Below are positions 1-5,930 of a stretch of 7,298 nt of DNA, piece after piece. Each line of letters starts with the position of its first letter. Within the stretch, counting starts at the first letter, position 1. Made by a program: the position numbers and the translations under genes. The DNA is from Methylovulum sp. Lineage in GTDB: Bacteria > Pseudomonadota > Gammaproteobacteria > Methylococcales > Methylomonadaceae. Where the stretch lies: the NCBI GenBank assembly GCA_016919605.1, contig JACXTQ010000185.1, positions 1 through 7,298 on the forward strand, given 5' to 3'. The notes under the pieces are model-generated. The model had not been told where the DNA came from and did no database searches. It was given only the letters and a program-made list of their open reading frames with translations.

Positions 1-2
1 TA

Positions 3-65
3 GACGAGACTCCGGCGGCCTATGCCTTGCTGGCGCGGTTTATGGAGATAGTGGCGGGTCGCTAG
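3..65 (+). CDS. Possible C-terminal end of an unidentified rightward gene
   Basis: One frame is open from the left edge to a TAG at 63-65 and reads DETPAAYALLARFMEIVAGR. The frame one base earlier is also open, to a TAA at 71-73, so the choice of frame is uncertain. If real, the gene converges on mutS with 26 bp between the stop codons. The tail is Ala/Leu rich and probably helical. It is too short to assign to a family, and no terminator hairpin is visible between the two genes. Confidence 0.3.
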   Translation, partial: DETPAAYALLARFMEIVAGR

Positions 66-91
66 TCGGATAACAGTCTCTACACTACAAT

Positions 92-2650
92 CTACACCAA
101 GCCCTTCAACTTATAAAGCCAATCCAAAGCTTGCCTAGGGCTTAACTCATCGGGTTTTAAATCTTCCAGCAGCGCCACTGCCGGATGGCATTCGGGGGCG
201 GAGAACAAATCCAATTGGTTGGTGCCGGTTTCCTTTTGCTGTTCCATATACGCCAAATTTTCCAAATGCTGCAATTTGTTTTTGGCTTTTTCAATCACCT
301 GCCTAGGCACACCCGCCAAAGCCGCGACTTGCAGGCCATAGCTTTGGTTGGCCGCGCCTTCTTTCACCGCGTGTAAAAAGATAATCTTATCGTCATGTTC
401 CATCGCGTCCAAATGCACGTTATGGATGACTTTTTGCTCTTCCGCCAGCGAGGTCAGCTCAAAATAATGGGTGGCGAACAAGGTGAACGCCTTGCATTCT
501 TTCGCTAGATAATCGGCGCACGCCCACGCCAAGGACAAACCGTCAAAAGTGCTGGTGCCGCGCCCTATCTCATCCATCAGCACCAAGCTTTTGGCGGTGG
601 CGTTATGGAGGATATTGGCAGTTTCCGACATTTCCACCATAAACGTCGAACGCCCGCCGGACAAGTCGTCAGACGCGCCGATACGGGTAAAAATTTTGTC
701 CACCGGCCCGCACACCAAGGCCTTGGCAGGCACATAACAACCGATATGGGCAATCAGCACAATCAACGCCGCTTGGCGCATATAGGTGGACTTACCGCCC
801 ATATTCGGACCGGTAATCACCAGCATCCGCCGCAGTGGCGAAAACACCAGGTCATTGGCGACAAACGGAATATCCGACACCTGCTCGACCACCAGATGCC
901 GCCCTCCGCTAATGCGGATGCCCGGCTTTTCCGCCAACACCGGCGCCGACAAATCCAAGGTGTCGGCGCGTTCGGCAAAATTGACCAGCACATCCAATTC
1001 CGCCAAAGCGGCGGCGCACTGCTGCAACACCACCAACGATTGCGCGATAGTGGTCAACAGGCCGTCATACAAGGCTTTTTCAAAGGCCAGCGATTTTTCC
1101 CGCGCACTCAGTACCTTGTTTTCAAACGCCTTCAATTCCTCGGTGATATAGCGCTCAACCCCTTTTAAGGTTTGCTTGCGAGTGTAATGGGCGGGGATTT
1201 TGTCGCCGTGCGCATTGGATATTTCAATATAATAGCCATGCACACGGTTATAATTGACCTTTAGATTAGCAATGCCGGTGGCGGCTTTTTCCCGCGTTTC
1301 CATATCCAGCAAAAACTGGTCGGCATTTTGGCTTAAATTGCGCAGCTCATCCAATTCCTCATTAAAGCCCGCCGCCAACACGCCGCCGTCACGAATCAAC
1401 ACCGGCGGATTGTCGATTAGGGCTTTTTGCAACAACTGCACCAGCTCAGGATGTTCGCCAATCTGGCCGCGCAACAGTGCCAGTTGCGGATTGTCGCTGT
1501 CCGCCAAACAGCCCTGTAACGTCGGCAATATCGCCAAGGTATTGCGCAACACCAACAAATCACGGGGCCGCGCCGATTTTAAGGCAATCCTAGAGCTAAC
1601 CCGCTCAATATCGCCCACCTGCCGCAGCACCGCTTGCACCTGCTCGTAAAGCTGGTGTTCCAGCAAACTGCCGACACAGGCATAACGGTTTTTCAGCACC
1701 TCATGGTCGCGCAACGGCCTGTTCAGCCAGCGCCGCAAACAACGGCCACCCATCGCCGTGGCGGTCCTATCCAACACCCCAAACAAAGTGTATTGCAAGT
1801 GTCCGGTCGGGTGGCTGTCCAACTCCAAATTGCGGCGGCTGGCGGCATCCAGCAAAATGCACTCGTCAGTTTGCTCAATGCGAATACCTTGGATATGCGG
1901 CAACGCCCCCTGCTGGGTGTCCTTGACATACTGCAACAACGCCCCGGCGGCGGCAATCGCAGTGTGCATGGCATCACAGCCGTAGCCTTTCAAATCCAGC
2001 GTGTTAAATTGCCTCAGCACCAACTGCCTAGCGCTGGCCGCGTCAAAATGCCAAGGCGGACGTTTACACACCCCGCTACGTTGCTTAAGCGCGGGCGGGG
2101 CGGTCCACTCTTCGCTCAATAACAGCTCCGCCGGATTTAGGCGGGCTATCTCACTGATAAGCTGGTCGTGGGCATCCAACTCTTGCAAGATAAACCGCCC
2201 GTTGCTCAAATCCAAACTGGCCAGACCATAAACCTGCTGGACTTGCACCACCGCCACCAACAGATTGTCTTTGCGGTCTTCCAACAATGCCTCATCCGTC
2301 ACCGTCCCGGGCGTGATGATACGCACCACCTTACGCTCGACCGGCCCCTTACTGGTGGCGGGGTCGCCGATTTGCTCACAAATCGCCACCGAAATGCCAC
2401 TTTTCAGCAACCGCGCTAGATAATTTTCCGCCGCATGGTAAGGGATACCCGCCATCGCAATCGGCTCCCCCCCCGAATTGCCTCGGCTAGTCAGGGTAAT
2501 ATTAAGCAATTGCGCGGCTTTTTTGGCATCGTCAAAAAACAGCTCGTAAAAGTCACCCATACGGTAAAACAGCAGGGTGTCAGGATAATCGGCCTTGATG
2601 CGGAAATACTGCTGCATCATCGGCGTGTGGGATGTCTGGCTGGAAGTCAT
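92..2650 (-). CDS. mutS: DNA mismatch repair protein MutS
   Basis: This ATP-dependent protein recognises mismatches and small insertion/deletion loops and starts methyl-directed repair with MutL in the cytoplasm. At 852 residues it is full length (E. coli MutS is 853). The mismatch-binding loop GDFYEL places the Phe-X-Glu pair at F34 and E36. The Walker A loop GPNMGGKST starts at G614 with K620. Walker B is D693-E694 in LMDEIGRGTST. The C-terminal tail carries QLDLF at 812-816, a near-ideal beta-clamp binding pentapeptide at the place where E. coli has QMSLL, and ends in the helical tetramer-forming segment. The ATG start is supported by the N-terminus aligning with the HTPMMQQY start of other MutS proteins, but no Shine-Dalgarno is visible. 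A run of eight G (2467-2474 on the complement) lies in codons 59-62. A repeat element sits 23 bp upstream of the start. Stop is TAG. Confidence 0.98.
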   Translation of the reverse strand: MTSSQTSHTPMMQQYFRIKADYPDTLLFYRMGDFYELFFDDAKKAAQLLNITLTSRGNSGGEPIAMAGIPYHAAENYLARLLKSGISVAICEQIGDPATSKGPVERKVVRIITPGTVTDEALLEDRKDNLLVAVVQVQQVYGLASLDLSNGRFILQELDAHDQLISEIARLNPAELLLSEEWTAPPALKQRSGVCKRPPWHFDAASARQLVLRQFNTLDLKGYGCDAMHTAIAAAGALLQYVKDTQQGALPHIQGIRIEQTDECILLDAASRRNLELDSHPTGHLQYTLFGVLDRTATAMGGRCLRRWLNRPLRDHEVLKNRYACVGSLLEHQLYEQVQAVLRQVGDIERVSSRIALKSARPRDLLVLRNTLAILPTLQGCLADSDNPQLALLRGQIGEHPELVQLLQKALIDNPPVLIRDGGVLAAGFNEELDELRNLSQNADQFLLDMETREKAATGIANLKVNYNRVHGYYIEISNAHGDKIPAHYTRKQTLKGVERYITEELKAFENKVLSAREKSLAFEKALYDGLLTTIAQSLVVLQQCAAALAELDVLVNFAERADTLDLSAPVLAEKPGIRISGGRHLVVEQVSDIPFVANDLVFSPLRRMLVITGPNMGGKSTYMRQAALIVLIAHIGCYVPAKALVCGPVDKIFTRIGASDDLSGGRSTFMVEMSETANILHNATAKSLVLMDEIGRGTSTFDGLSLAWACADYLAKECKAFTLFATHYFELTSLAEEQKVIHNVHLDAMEHDDKIIFLHAVKEGAANQSYGLQVAALAGVPRQVIEKAKNKLQHLENLAYMEQQKETGTNQLDLFSAPECHPAVALLEDLKPDELSPRQALDWLYKLKGLV

Positions 2651-2662
2651 TAAAAATAGCGG

Positions 2663-2673
2663 GGGGTCAAAGG
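2663..2673. repeat. Left copy of 11-bp target-site duplication
   Basis: GGGGTCAAAGG abuts the left end of the insertion. The identical 11-mer in the same orientation follows its right end at 3026-3036. Confidence 0.6.
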
Positions 2674-2707
2674 CACTGTCATTAGGTTAATGGGAAATCA
2701 ATTACCT

Positions 2708-2764
2708 ATCGTTCCCACGCCGGGAGCGTACCCGCAGGGCATAAATCACTGCCATTAAGCTAAG
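2708..2764 (+). repeat. 56-bp dispersed unit, copy 1
   Basis: The unit begins ATCGTTCCCACGC and ends with the element-terminus motif CACTGCCATTAAG plus CTAAG. It pairs with an inverted copy at 2924-2979, differing by one extra G and two substitutions. A third copy, at 6136-6191, lies inside the other element. A small palindrome, ACGC-CGGA-GCGT, is intact in copies 2 and 3. Confidence 0.85.
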
Positions 2765-2799
2765 TATTTTTATATTTATTATCAACTAGATAAAATTAT

Positions 2800-2881
2800 C
2801 GTAGGTCGGGTTAGCGATAGCGTAACCCGACATTATCCGATCAGCACATGTCGGGTTACGCTATCGCTAACCCGACCTACG
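2800..2881. repeat. REP-like hairpin with perfect 34-bp arms
   Basis: Arms 2800-2833 and 2848-2881 are exact reverse complements separated by a 14-nt loop. The arm core is GTCGGGTTAGCGATAGCG, a type of sequence I recall as common between genes in many proteobacteria. It sits at the centre of the insertion upstream of mutS, between the two inverted 56-bp units. Transcription through it would give a very stable stem, but no U tract follows on either strand, so it is not an obvious intrinsic terminator. Confidence 0.85.
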
Positions 2882-2923
2882 GTATGTTTTTCGTAGCAAT
2901 CTATTGATTATTAAAACGAATAT

Positions 2924-2979
2924 CTTAACTTAAGGGCAGTGATTTATGCCCTGCGGGTACGCTCCGGCGTGGGAACGAT
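2924..2979 (-). repeat. 56-bp dispersed unit, copy 2 (inverted)
   Basis: This is the reverse complement of the unit at 2708-2764. It differs from the copy at 6136-6191 by a single base in 56, which suggests recent spread. The 35 bp ending in it (2902-2936) are also loosely repeated in direct orientation at 2986-3020, so this part of the element looks like a nested or duplicated end. Confidence 0.85.
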
Positions 2980-3025
2980 GGAATATATTGATTATAAAAA
3001 TGAACCTCTTAACTTAATGGCGACA

Positions 3026-3036
3026 GGGGTCAAAGG
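3026..3036. repeat. Right copy of 11-bp target-site duplication
   Basis: GGGGTCAAAGG is identical to 2663-2673 and directly follows the right terminal inverted repeat of the insertion. Confidence 0.6.
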
Positions 3037-3054
3037 GAGAAGTAAAGGATAAAC

Positions 3055-3080
3055 GGCGGCCTCACGGCCAACAGGCCGCC
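3055..3080 (-). terminator. Hairpin at the end of the JAMM gene
   Basis: GGCGGCCT (3055-3062) and AGGCCGCC (3073-3080) form an 8-bp GC-only-but-one stem with a 10-nt loop, touching the TAG stop codon of the JAMM gene. Downstream on the minus strand the sequence is GTTTATCCTTT, only a weak U tract. It is therefore a plausible but not strong factor-independent terminator, and some read-through toward mutS is possible. Confidence 0.45.
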
Positions 3081-3496
3081 TAATCTTCAGCCAACACCAA
3101 CGACACCTCACGGCTACCTTTTGGTTCCAGATAAAACCCGCGCATTTCCAAAATGCCCTTAGTGTCCAAGGAGATAATCAAATACAAAGCCTCTGGGTAT
3201 TCGGACAACTCCAAATCCGTTGCTGAGGGTATGGCAGGGGCATGGGGGTGGGAGTGATAAATCGCCAACAAACTTTCACCGCTCTCGCGCATAGCCTTAA
3301 AAGCTGCGACTTGCCCCGCCGGGTCCAACAAAAAGCGTTGCGCAGGTAGCTCGGCGACATTAGCGACAGGATAGCAACGGCTAGGCACCCCCGCCTTGCC
3401 CCCTAACAGGCCACACACCTCCTGTTCAGGCGAAAGCTGGGCGATATGCAGCAGTTGGTTGGCAATTTTACGCGGAATCTGTATCTCTTCGGTCAT
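3080..3496 (-). CDS. JAMM/MPN-domain (M67 family) metallopeptidase
   Basis: This 138-residue protein is a single JAMM (Mov34/MPN/PAD-1) domain, a zinc isopeptidase/peptidase fold. The metal-binding and catalytic set is complete: E26 in QEVCGLLGG, then H81-S82-H83-P84, S91 and D94 in the pattern HSHPx(6)SxxD. Stand-alone bacterial members are known to trim C-terminal extensions from ubiquitin-like sulfur carrier proteins of the ThiS/MoaD type, for example in cysteine or siderophore pathways. No such partner is in this window, so the substrate is unknown. The protein is soluble, with no signal peptide or membrane segment. The start is the first ATG (3494-3496). No clear Shine-Dalgarno is present, but a good promoter lies just upstream. 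Its stop codon touches a GC hairpin. It follows the ATPase/HNH operon on the same strand with a 69-bp gap and is probably transcribed separately. Confidence 0.88.
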   Translation of the reverse strand: MTEEIQIPRKIANQLLHIAQLSPEQEVCGLLGGKAGVPSRCYPVANVAELPAQRFLLDPAGQVAAFKAMRESGESLLAIYHSHPHAPAIPSATDLELSEYPEALYLIISLDTKGILEMRGFYLEPKGSREVSLVLAED

Positions 3497-3515
3497 CGGA
3501 GTGGGTAAGCTGGAA

Positions 3516-3545
3516 ATTATGAAGAGGTAAAGTTTAACATTTCAA
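3516..3545 (-). promoter_or_regulatory. Sigma70-type promoter for the JAMM gene
   Basis: On the minus strand a -35 box TTGAAA (3540-3545) and a -10 box CATAAT (3516-3521) are separated by 18 bp, each matching five of six consensus bases. The predicted start near 3509 leaves a leader of about a dozen bases before the ATG at 3496. Confidence 0.45.
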
Positions 3546-3565
3546 CCGCAACACATCGACAGCTG

Positions 3566-4201
3566 TTATGGATTGTTGGGGATAAGAAGGTGTCTGATGA
3601 TATTGGCTAACGCCGGACCAAATGGCGGCAACCTCCCTGCTTCGTCCGGTTTTTGCAAAAGATCCAACATGATGTCTAATAAGCTGTCATCGTTAGGTAG
3701 CTCCGTCATTTCGTAGCCATAGAGCACAACATCCATCAATTGCTTACGCTCGTTGCGTATTGCCGGTTCATTTAATCCCAGTATGCCTATAGCTTGGGTA
3801 GCCCGTTCAGTGAGACCCTTGACTTTACCTGACAAACGAAACTTTAGCTCACTCTCACAGGCCGCCATCAACGGGGTCAACAGCAGCTCTTGAGAACCGC
3901 GTGCTTGGTTGCAGCGTCTGGCGGTGTCGCAGGAAGCAACAATGTTGCTAAAATCCAGGCTTTTTTGTGGCGCGGCGCGTTGGCTGGCAATATGTTCATT
4001 AGTGCTATGTTCTTCATCAATGGCCTTGCAACAATAGGCGCATAAATAAAATTGCTCCTTAAGGGCGGTTTGGCGTATGGCTTGGTGGGCTTCCCTGCCT
4101 TTTTCAGTAGCGTCCAAGTCTGGATAACGGCGTTTTTTGGGATTGGCTTTTTTCCATTTCTTCAATTCAGACGGCTCTTGTCCTTTAATGATGTGCCGCA
4201 C
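3566..4201 (-). CDS. HNH endonuclease, TIGR02646/PtuB-like (Septu nuclease subunit)
   Basis: This 211-residue protein begins with the family-typical stretch RHIIKGQEPSELKKWK, a charged N-terminus ahead of an HNH nuclease core. Visible core residues are the zinc-knuckle pair C54-x-x-C57, the E69-H70 pair in NEHIASQ, N86 in the LDFSNIVASC segment, and C91 with C97 in CDTARRCNQARGSQEL. In TIGR02646 proteins this core is the nuclease that works with a neighbouring ABC-type ATPase. In Septu (PtuA/PtuB) and in retron Ec78 the pair protects against phage. The start is GTG at 4199-4201, chosen because GGAGG lies 6 nt upstream and because it restores the usual N-terminus. It overlaps the ATPase gene by 17 bp, so translation is probably coupled. 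No intrinsic terminator is visible after its TAA. Family assignment is firm; phage defence is inferred from family and pairing. Confidence 0.85.
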   Translation of the reverse strand: MRHIIKGQEPSELKKWKKANPKKRRYPDLDATEKGREAHQAIRQTALKEQFYLCAYCCKAIDEEHSTNEHIASQRAAPQKSLDFSNIVASCDTARRCNQARGSQELLLTPLMAACESELKFRLSGKVKGLTERATQAIGILGLNEPAIRNERKQLMDVVLYGYEMTELPNDDSLLDIMLDLLQKPDEAGRLPPFGPALANIIRHLLIPNNP

Positions 4202-5534
4202 GTTGCGCCTCCAAACGCAGCATCAATAATTTGGCTTTGCTTAATTCCAGATTATCAATGGCGATTTTTTGTTCAAGTTCAGCCAATAATGCTTTGGCTT
4301 CGACTGAACGGCCATCTTGCAGACTGTCAAGCAAATCGTCCAACGCTTGTTGGATATCGGCATTACGGATAAGGGCATCCATGTCTTGCAACAACACTTG
4401 ATTGACATCCATGCCATAGAGGTTATGCAATTTTTGCACATCCCCCCCATTAAGCGAGTAGCATAGCAAATGGGGGGAATCGCTAATGACAATAGGCGAA
4501 TGCGTGGTCAAGATAAACTGGCAATTTGGGAAAGTCCGGTTAAGGTTGCTGACAATCGACCGTTGCCACTTAGGATGCAGGTGCAGGTCTATTTCATCAA
4601 TCAAAACTATACCGAAACCTTCTAAAGGATTTACCAGACCCGGATTCATCATTGCCAAACGCCTGGCAATATCACCCACTAAAGCCATCATAGATTTTTC
4701 GCCTTGCGAAAGCTGTGCGGCATCTAAAGTTGTGCCGTTTTTGTCTATCAGCATCCGTAGCGGGTTATGTTCAATGCGCAAACGCTCAAAATCCGTCATG
4801 AAGGTTTTGATAGCTGAACGGACGGCTGTTAACTGCGGATCTTTTTGCTCTTTAAAGCTATCGAGAAGCGACGATAACTGAGTCAAATCAGCTGAATCCG
4901 ATGAATCCGAAATCTCACCGAAAAACTGCTGATATTGGTGCATTTGCATCTCGTTTTCGTAAGCCTCCCGCTCATAGAACCACTCAAAAAAATGCCGGAA
5001 GGTGAGGCCTTGCAAAGCGTTATCGTAGCCATTAAGCTGATTATAACCTTCCAAGCGAACTTGGTTCTCTAGCCGAATATTCGGCACAGTACGCTCGACC
5101 GGATAGTAGACAAGCAAAGGCAGGGTGGTTTTGCTTATGTCTTTTGTCAATTGCTCCCTAAACACATGGGCTAAATGACTGACTTCATCCAGTTGGCTAC
5201 CTGTTGTTTTAAGCCGACCTTTTAAGGTTTTTGCTAACCGCCAAGAGTAGCCTTGTCCTGCGTATTGCAATTGCAAGGCAATATCGGTAAAAGTTTGCCC
5301 ATTTTGGACATCGGTATCCGCAAGAGGGCAGCCGTTGCCCTTATCTCGGTTAATCCTTGCCACCAACCAACTTAAGTTAATTTTCAAGGCATCTAAAAGC
5401 GTGGTTTTACCAGCCCCGTTGTCGCCAATAAAAATAATGGCCTTACTCGGCTGATTGCCCCCCTCATCCGTAAACGGTATTCGCGCCATTGTAAAGCCAC
5501 GGAAATTTTTTAAGATAAGCTCTTCGATATACAT
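4185..5534 (-). CDS. ABC/SMC-type AAA family ATPase, PtuA-like (Septu ATPase subunit)
   Basis: This 449-residue soluble ATPase starts with the SMC/RecF-style strand MYIEELILKNFRGF. Walker A is GDNGAGKTT at 37-45 (K43). The ABC signature LSQGEKS is at 275-281. Walker B is LIDEID with D313-E314, and the switch histidine is H345 in TTHSPIVIS. The region from about 47 to 270 is the inserted helical part. The tail after about residue 370 (NLYGMDVNQVLLQDMDALIR, then a charged helix) resembles ATPases paired with TIGR02646 nucleases. There is no TOPRIM domain, so it is not an OLD nuclease. It is the first gene of a two-gene operon with the HNH gene, as in Septu. In that family the ATPase is thought to control the nuclease. 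The ATG start has no strong Shine-Dalgarno, and an extended -10 lies about 30 bp upstream. A G7 run (4442-4448 on the complement) spans codons 363-365. By eye the gene is more A+T rich than mutS. Confidence 0.85.
   Translation of the reverse strand: MYIEELILKNFRGFTMARIPFTDEGGNQPSKAIIFIGDNGAGKTTLLDALKINLSWLVARINRDKGNGCPLADTDVQNGQTFTDIALQLQYAGQGYSWRLAKTLKGRLKTTGSQLDEVSHLAHVFREQLTKDISKTTLPLLVYYPVERTVPNIRLENQVRLEGYNQLNGYDNALQGLTFRHFFEWFYEREAYENEMQMHQYQQFFGEISDSSDSADLTQLSSLLDSFKEQKDPQLTAVRSAIKTFMTDFERLRIEHNPLRMLIDKNGTTLDAAQLSQGEKSMMALVGDIARRLAMMNPGLVNPLEGFGIVLIDEIDLHLHPKWQRSIVSNLNRTFPNCQFILTTHSPIVISDSPHLLCYSLNGGDVQKLHNLYGMDVNQVLLQDMDALIRNADIQQALDDLLDSLQDGRSVEAKALLAELEQKIAIDNLELSKAKLLMLRLEAQRAAHH
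4208..4212 (-). promoter_or_regulatory. Ribosome binding site inside the ATPase gene, for the HNH gene
   Basis: GGAGG on the minus strand ends 6 nt before the GTG at 4201. It is embedded in the last codons of the ATPase gene (LEAQRAAHH), so the HNH start is tied to translation of the upstream gene. Confidence 0.7.
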
Positions 5535-5561
5535 AAAATAACAATGGAATATTTTGATTTC

Positions 5562-5575
5562 ACCCTATTTTATCA
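5562..5575 (-). promoter_or_regulatory. Candidate extended -10 promoter of the ATPase/HNH operon, overlapped by AAAATAGGGT
   Basis: The minus strand reads TGATAAAATAGGGT, in which TGnTAAAAT fits an extended -10 (hexamer 5567-5572). No good -35 was found. The 10-mer AAAATAGGGT (5562-5571) overlaps the hexamer and recurs as an inverted pair at 5852-5906, so a repressor could act here. Predicted transcription would start about 26 nt before the ATG. Confidence 0.35.
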
Positions 5576-5722
5576 CAGACATCAATAACCCAAGGTAACT
5601 CACAAAAACGACTACCTACCCCAACAGAATCGGGCCGCCTTGCGACTGTGGCTGTTCTGTATTTTTCAACACAATAAGGCTGACCCCGCTTTCTCGCGTA
5701 ACATCAACCCGTAAGACGCATT

Positions 5723-5812
5723 CCGCAGGGTTACAATAGGCGATAGCCGTATAGCACCGCAGTTAACTTCCGCTCATCCGGTGCATTACGCTATCGCCCG
5801 CACCCTACGCGG
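5723..5812. repeat. Decayed REP-like inverted repeat
   Basis: Left part 5723-5759 and right part 5779-5812 are imperfect reverse complements. They share GGCGATAG(C)G and TGCACCG/AGCACCG blocks, with several mismatches and small gaps. The right arm contains GGTGCATTACGCTATCG, which looks like another common intergenic palindrome. Arms this eroded suggest an old insertion. The rest of 5576-5850 shows no gene and no further structure I can support. Confidence 0.5.
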
Positions 5813-5851
5813 GCTGGTGGCCGGAATTATCGGGCGCTGTGGTTACAGCCG

Positions 5852-5906
5852 AAAATAGGGTAAACTTAAAACCAGCATGATGGGCAAAATCATCACACCC
5901 TATTTT
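5852..5906. promoter_or_regulatory. Operator-like nested inverted repeat upstream of the rightward genes
   Basis: AAAATAGGGT (5852-5861) and its exact reverse complement ACCCTATTTT (5897-5906) flank an inner pair, ATGAT (5877-5881) and ATCAT (5889-5893). Arm centres are 45 bp apart, and the right copy lies 14 nt before the ribosome binding site of the next ORF. The same 10-mer overlaps the likely promoter of the leftward ATPase operon. A regulator binding both promoters, or a structured leader RNA, would explain the arrangement. Which is unknown. Confidence 0.4.
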
Positions 5907-5919
5907 GGATAGTTTTCTA

Positions 5920-5925
5920 GGGAGG
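5920..5925 (+). promoter_or_regulatory. Strong ribosome binding site for the small ORF
   Basis: GGGAGG sits 5 nt before the ATG at 5931. It is the best Shine-Dalgarno in the window and the main reason for calling the small ORF. Confidence 0.6.
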
Positions 5926-5930
5926 CAATA

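Larger units (their letters stand above)
2674..3025. mobile_element. MITE-like non-coding insertion upstream of mutS
   Basis: This 352-bp segment has no credible ORF and is built from inverted repeats. The left end reads CACTGTCATTAGGTTAATGG. The right end, read on the complement, is TGTCGCCATTAAGTTAAGAG, so the ends are imperfect inverted copies. Both edges are bounded by the 11-mer GGGGTCAAAGG in direct orientation, as expected for a target-site duplication. Inside lie two inverted copies of a 56-bp unit and a long perfect hairpin. The terminal GCCATTAAGTTAAGGA motif resembles IS4-type ends as I remember them, and 10-13 bp duplications fit some IS4 subgroups, so an IS4-family transposase could have moved it. 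That assignment is inference. The segment separates mutS from the JAMM gene, which would otherwise lie about 66 bp apart. Confidence 0.65.

Noticed and set aside
605..1168. 187-codon open frame on the plus strand inside mutS
   Set aside because: It lies wholly antisense to conserved MutS coding sequence, has no ribosome binding site, and its His/Arg/Gln-rich translation is what the complement of GC-rich coding DNA gives.
2674..3025. CRISPR array
   Set aside because: The repeats are inverted, of differing length and irregularly spaced. There are no regular direct repeats with unique spacers, and no cas genes.
3080..3496. JAMM peptidase as part of a ubiquitin-like anti-phage (Bil or CBASS-type) operon
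   Set aside because: No E1, E2, ubiquitin-like or cyclase gene is adjacent, and the gene has its own promoter separate from the Septu-like operon.
4052..4372. 106-codon plus-strand open frame across the ATPase/HNH junction
   Set aside because: It is antisense to two well-supported genes and has no family features of its own.
4185..5534. OLD-family nuclease (Gabija GajA-like)
   Set aside because: The protein ends soon after the ABC ATPase core, with no TOPRIM domain, and its partner is an HNH nuclease rather than a UvrD-type helicase.
5836..5849. Small hairpin GCTGT-GGTT-ACAGC as a terminator
   Set aside because: The stem is only 5 bp, with no U tract on either strand.
5535..5930. Retron RNA or reverse transcriptase upstream of the ATPase gene, as in retron Ec78
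   Set aside because: No ORF with reverse transcriptase motifs exists in the window, and the inverted repeats here are a REP-like repeat and an operator-like pair rather than an msr-msd layout.
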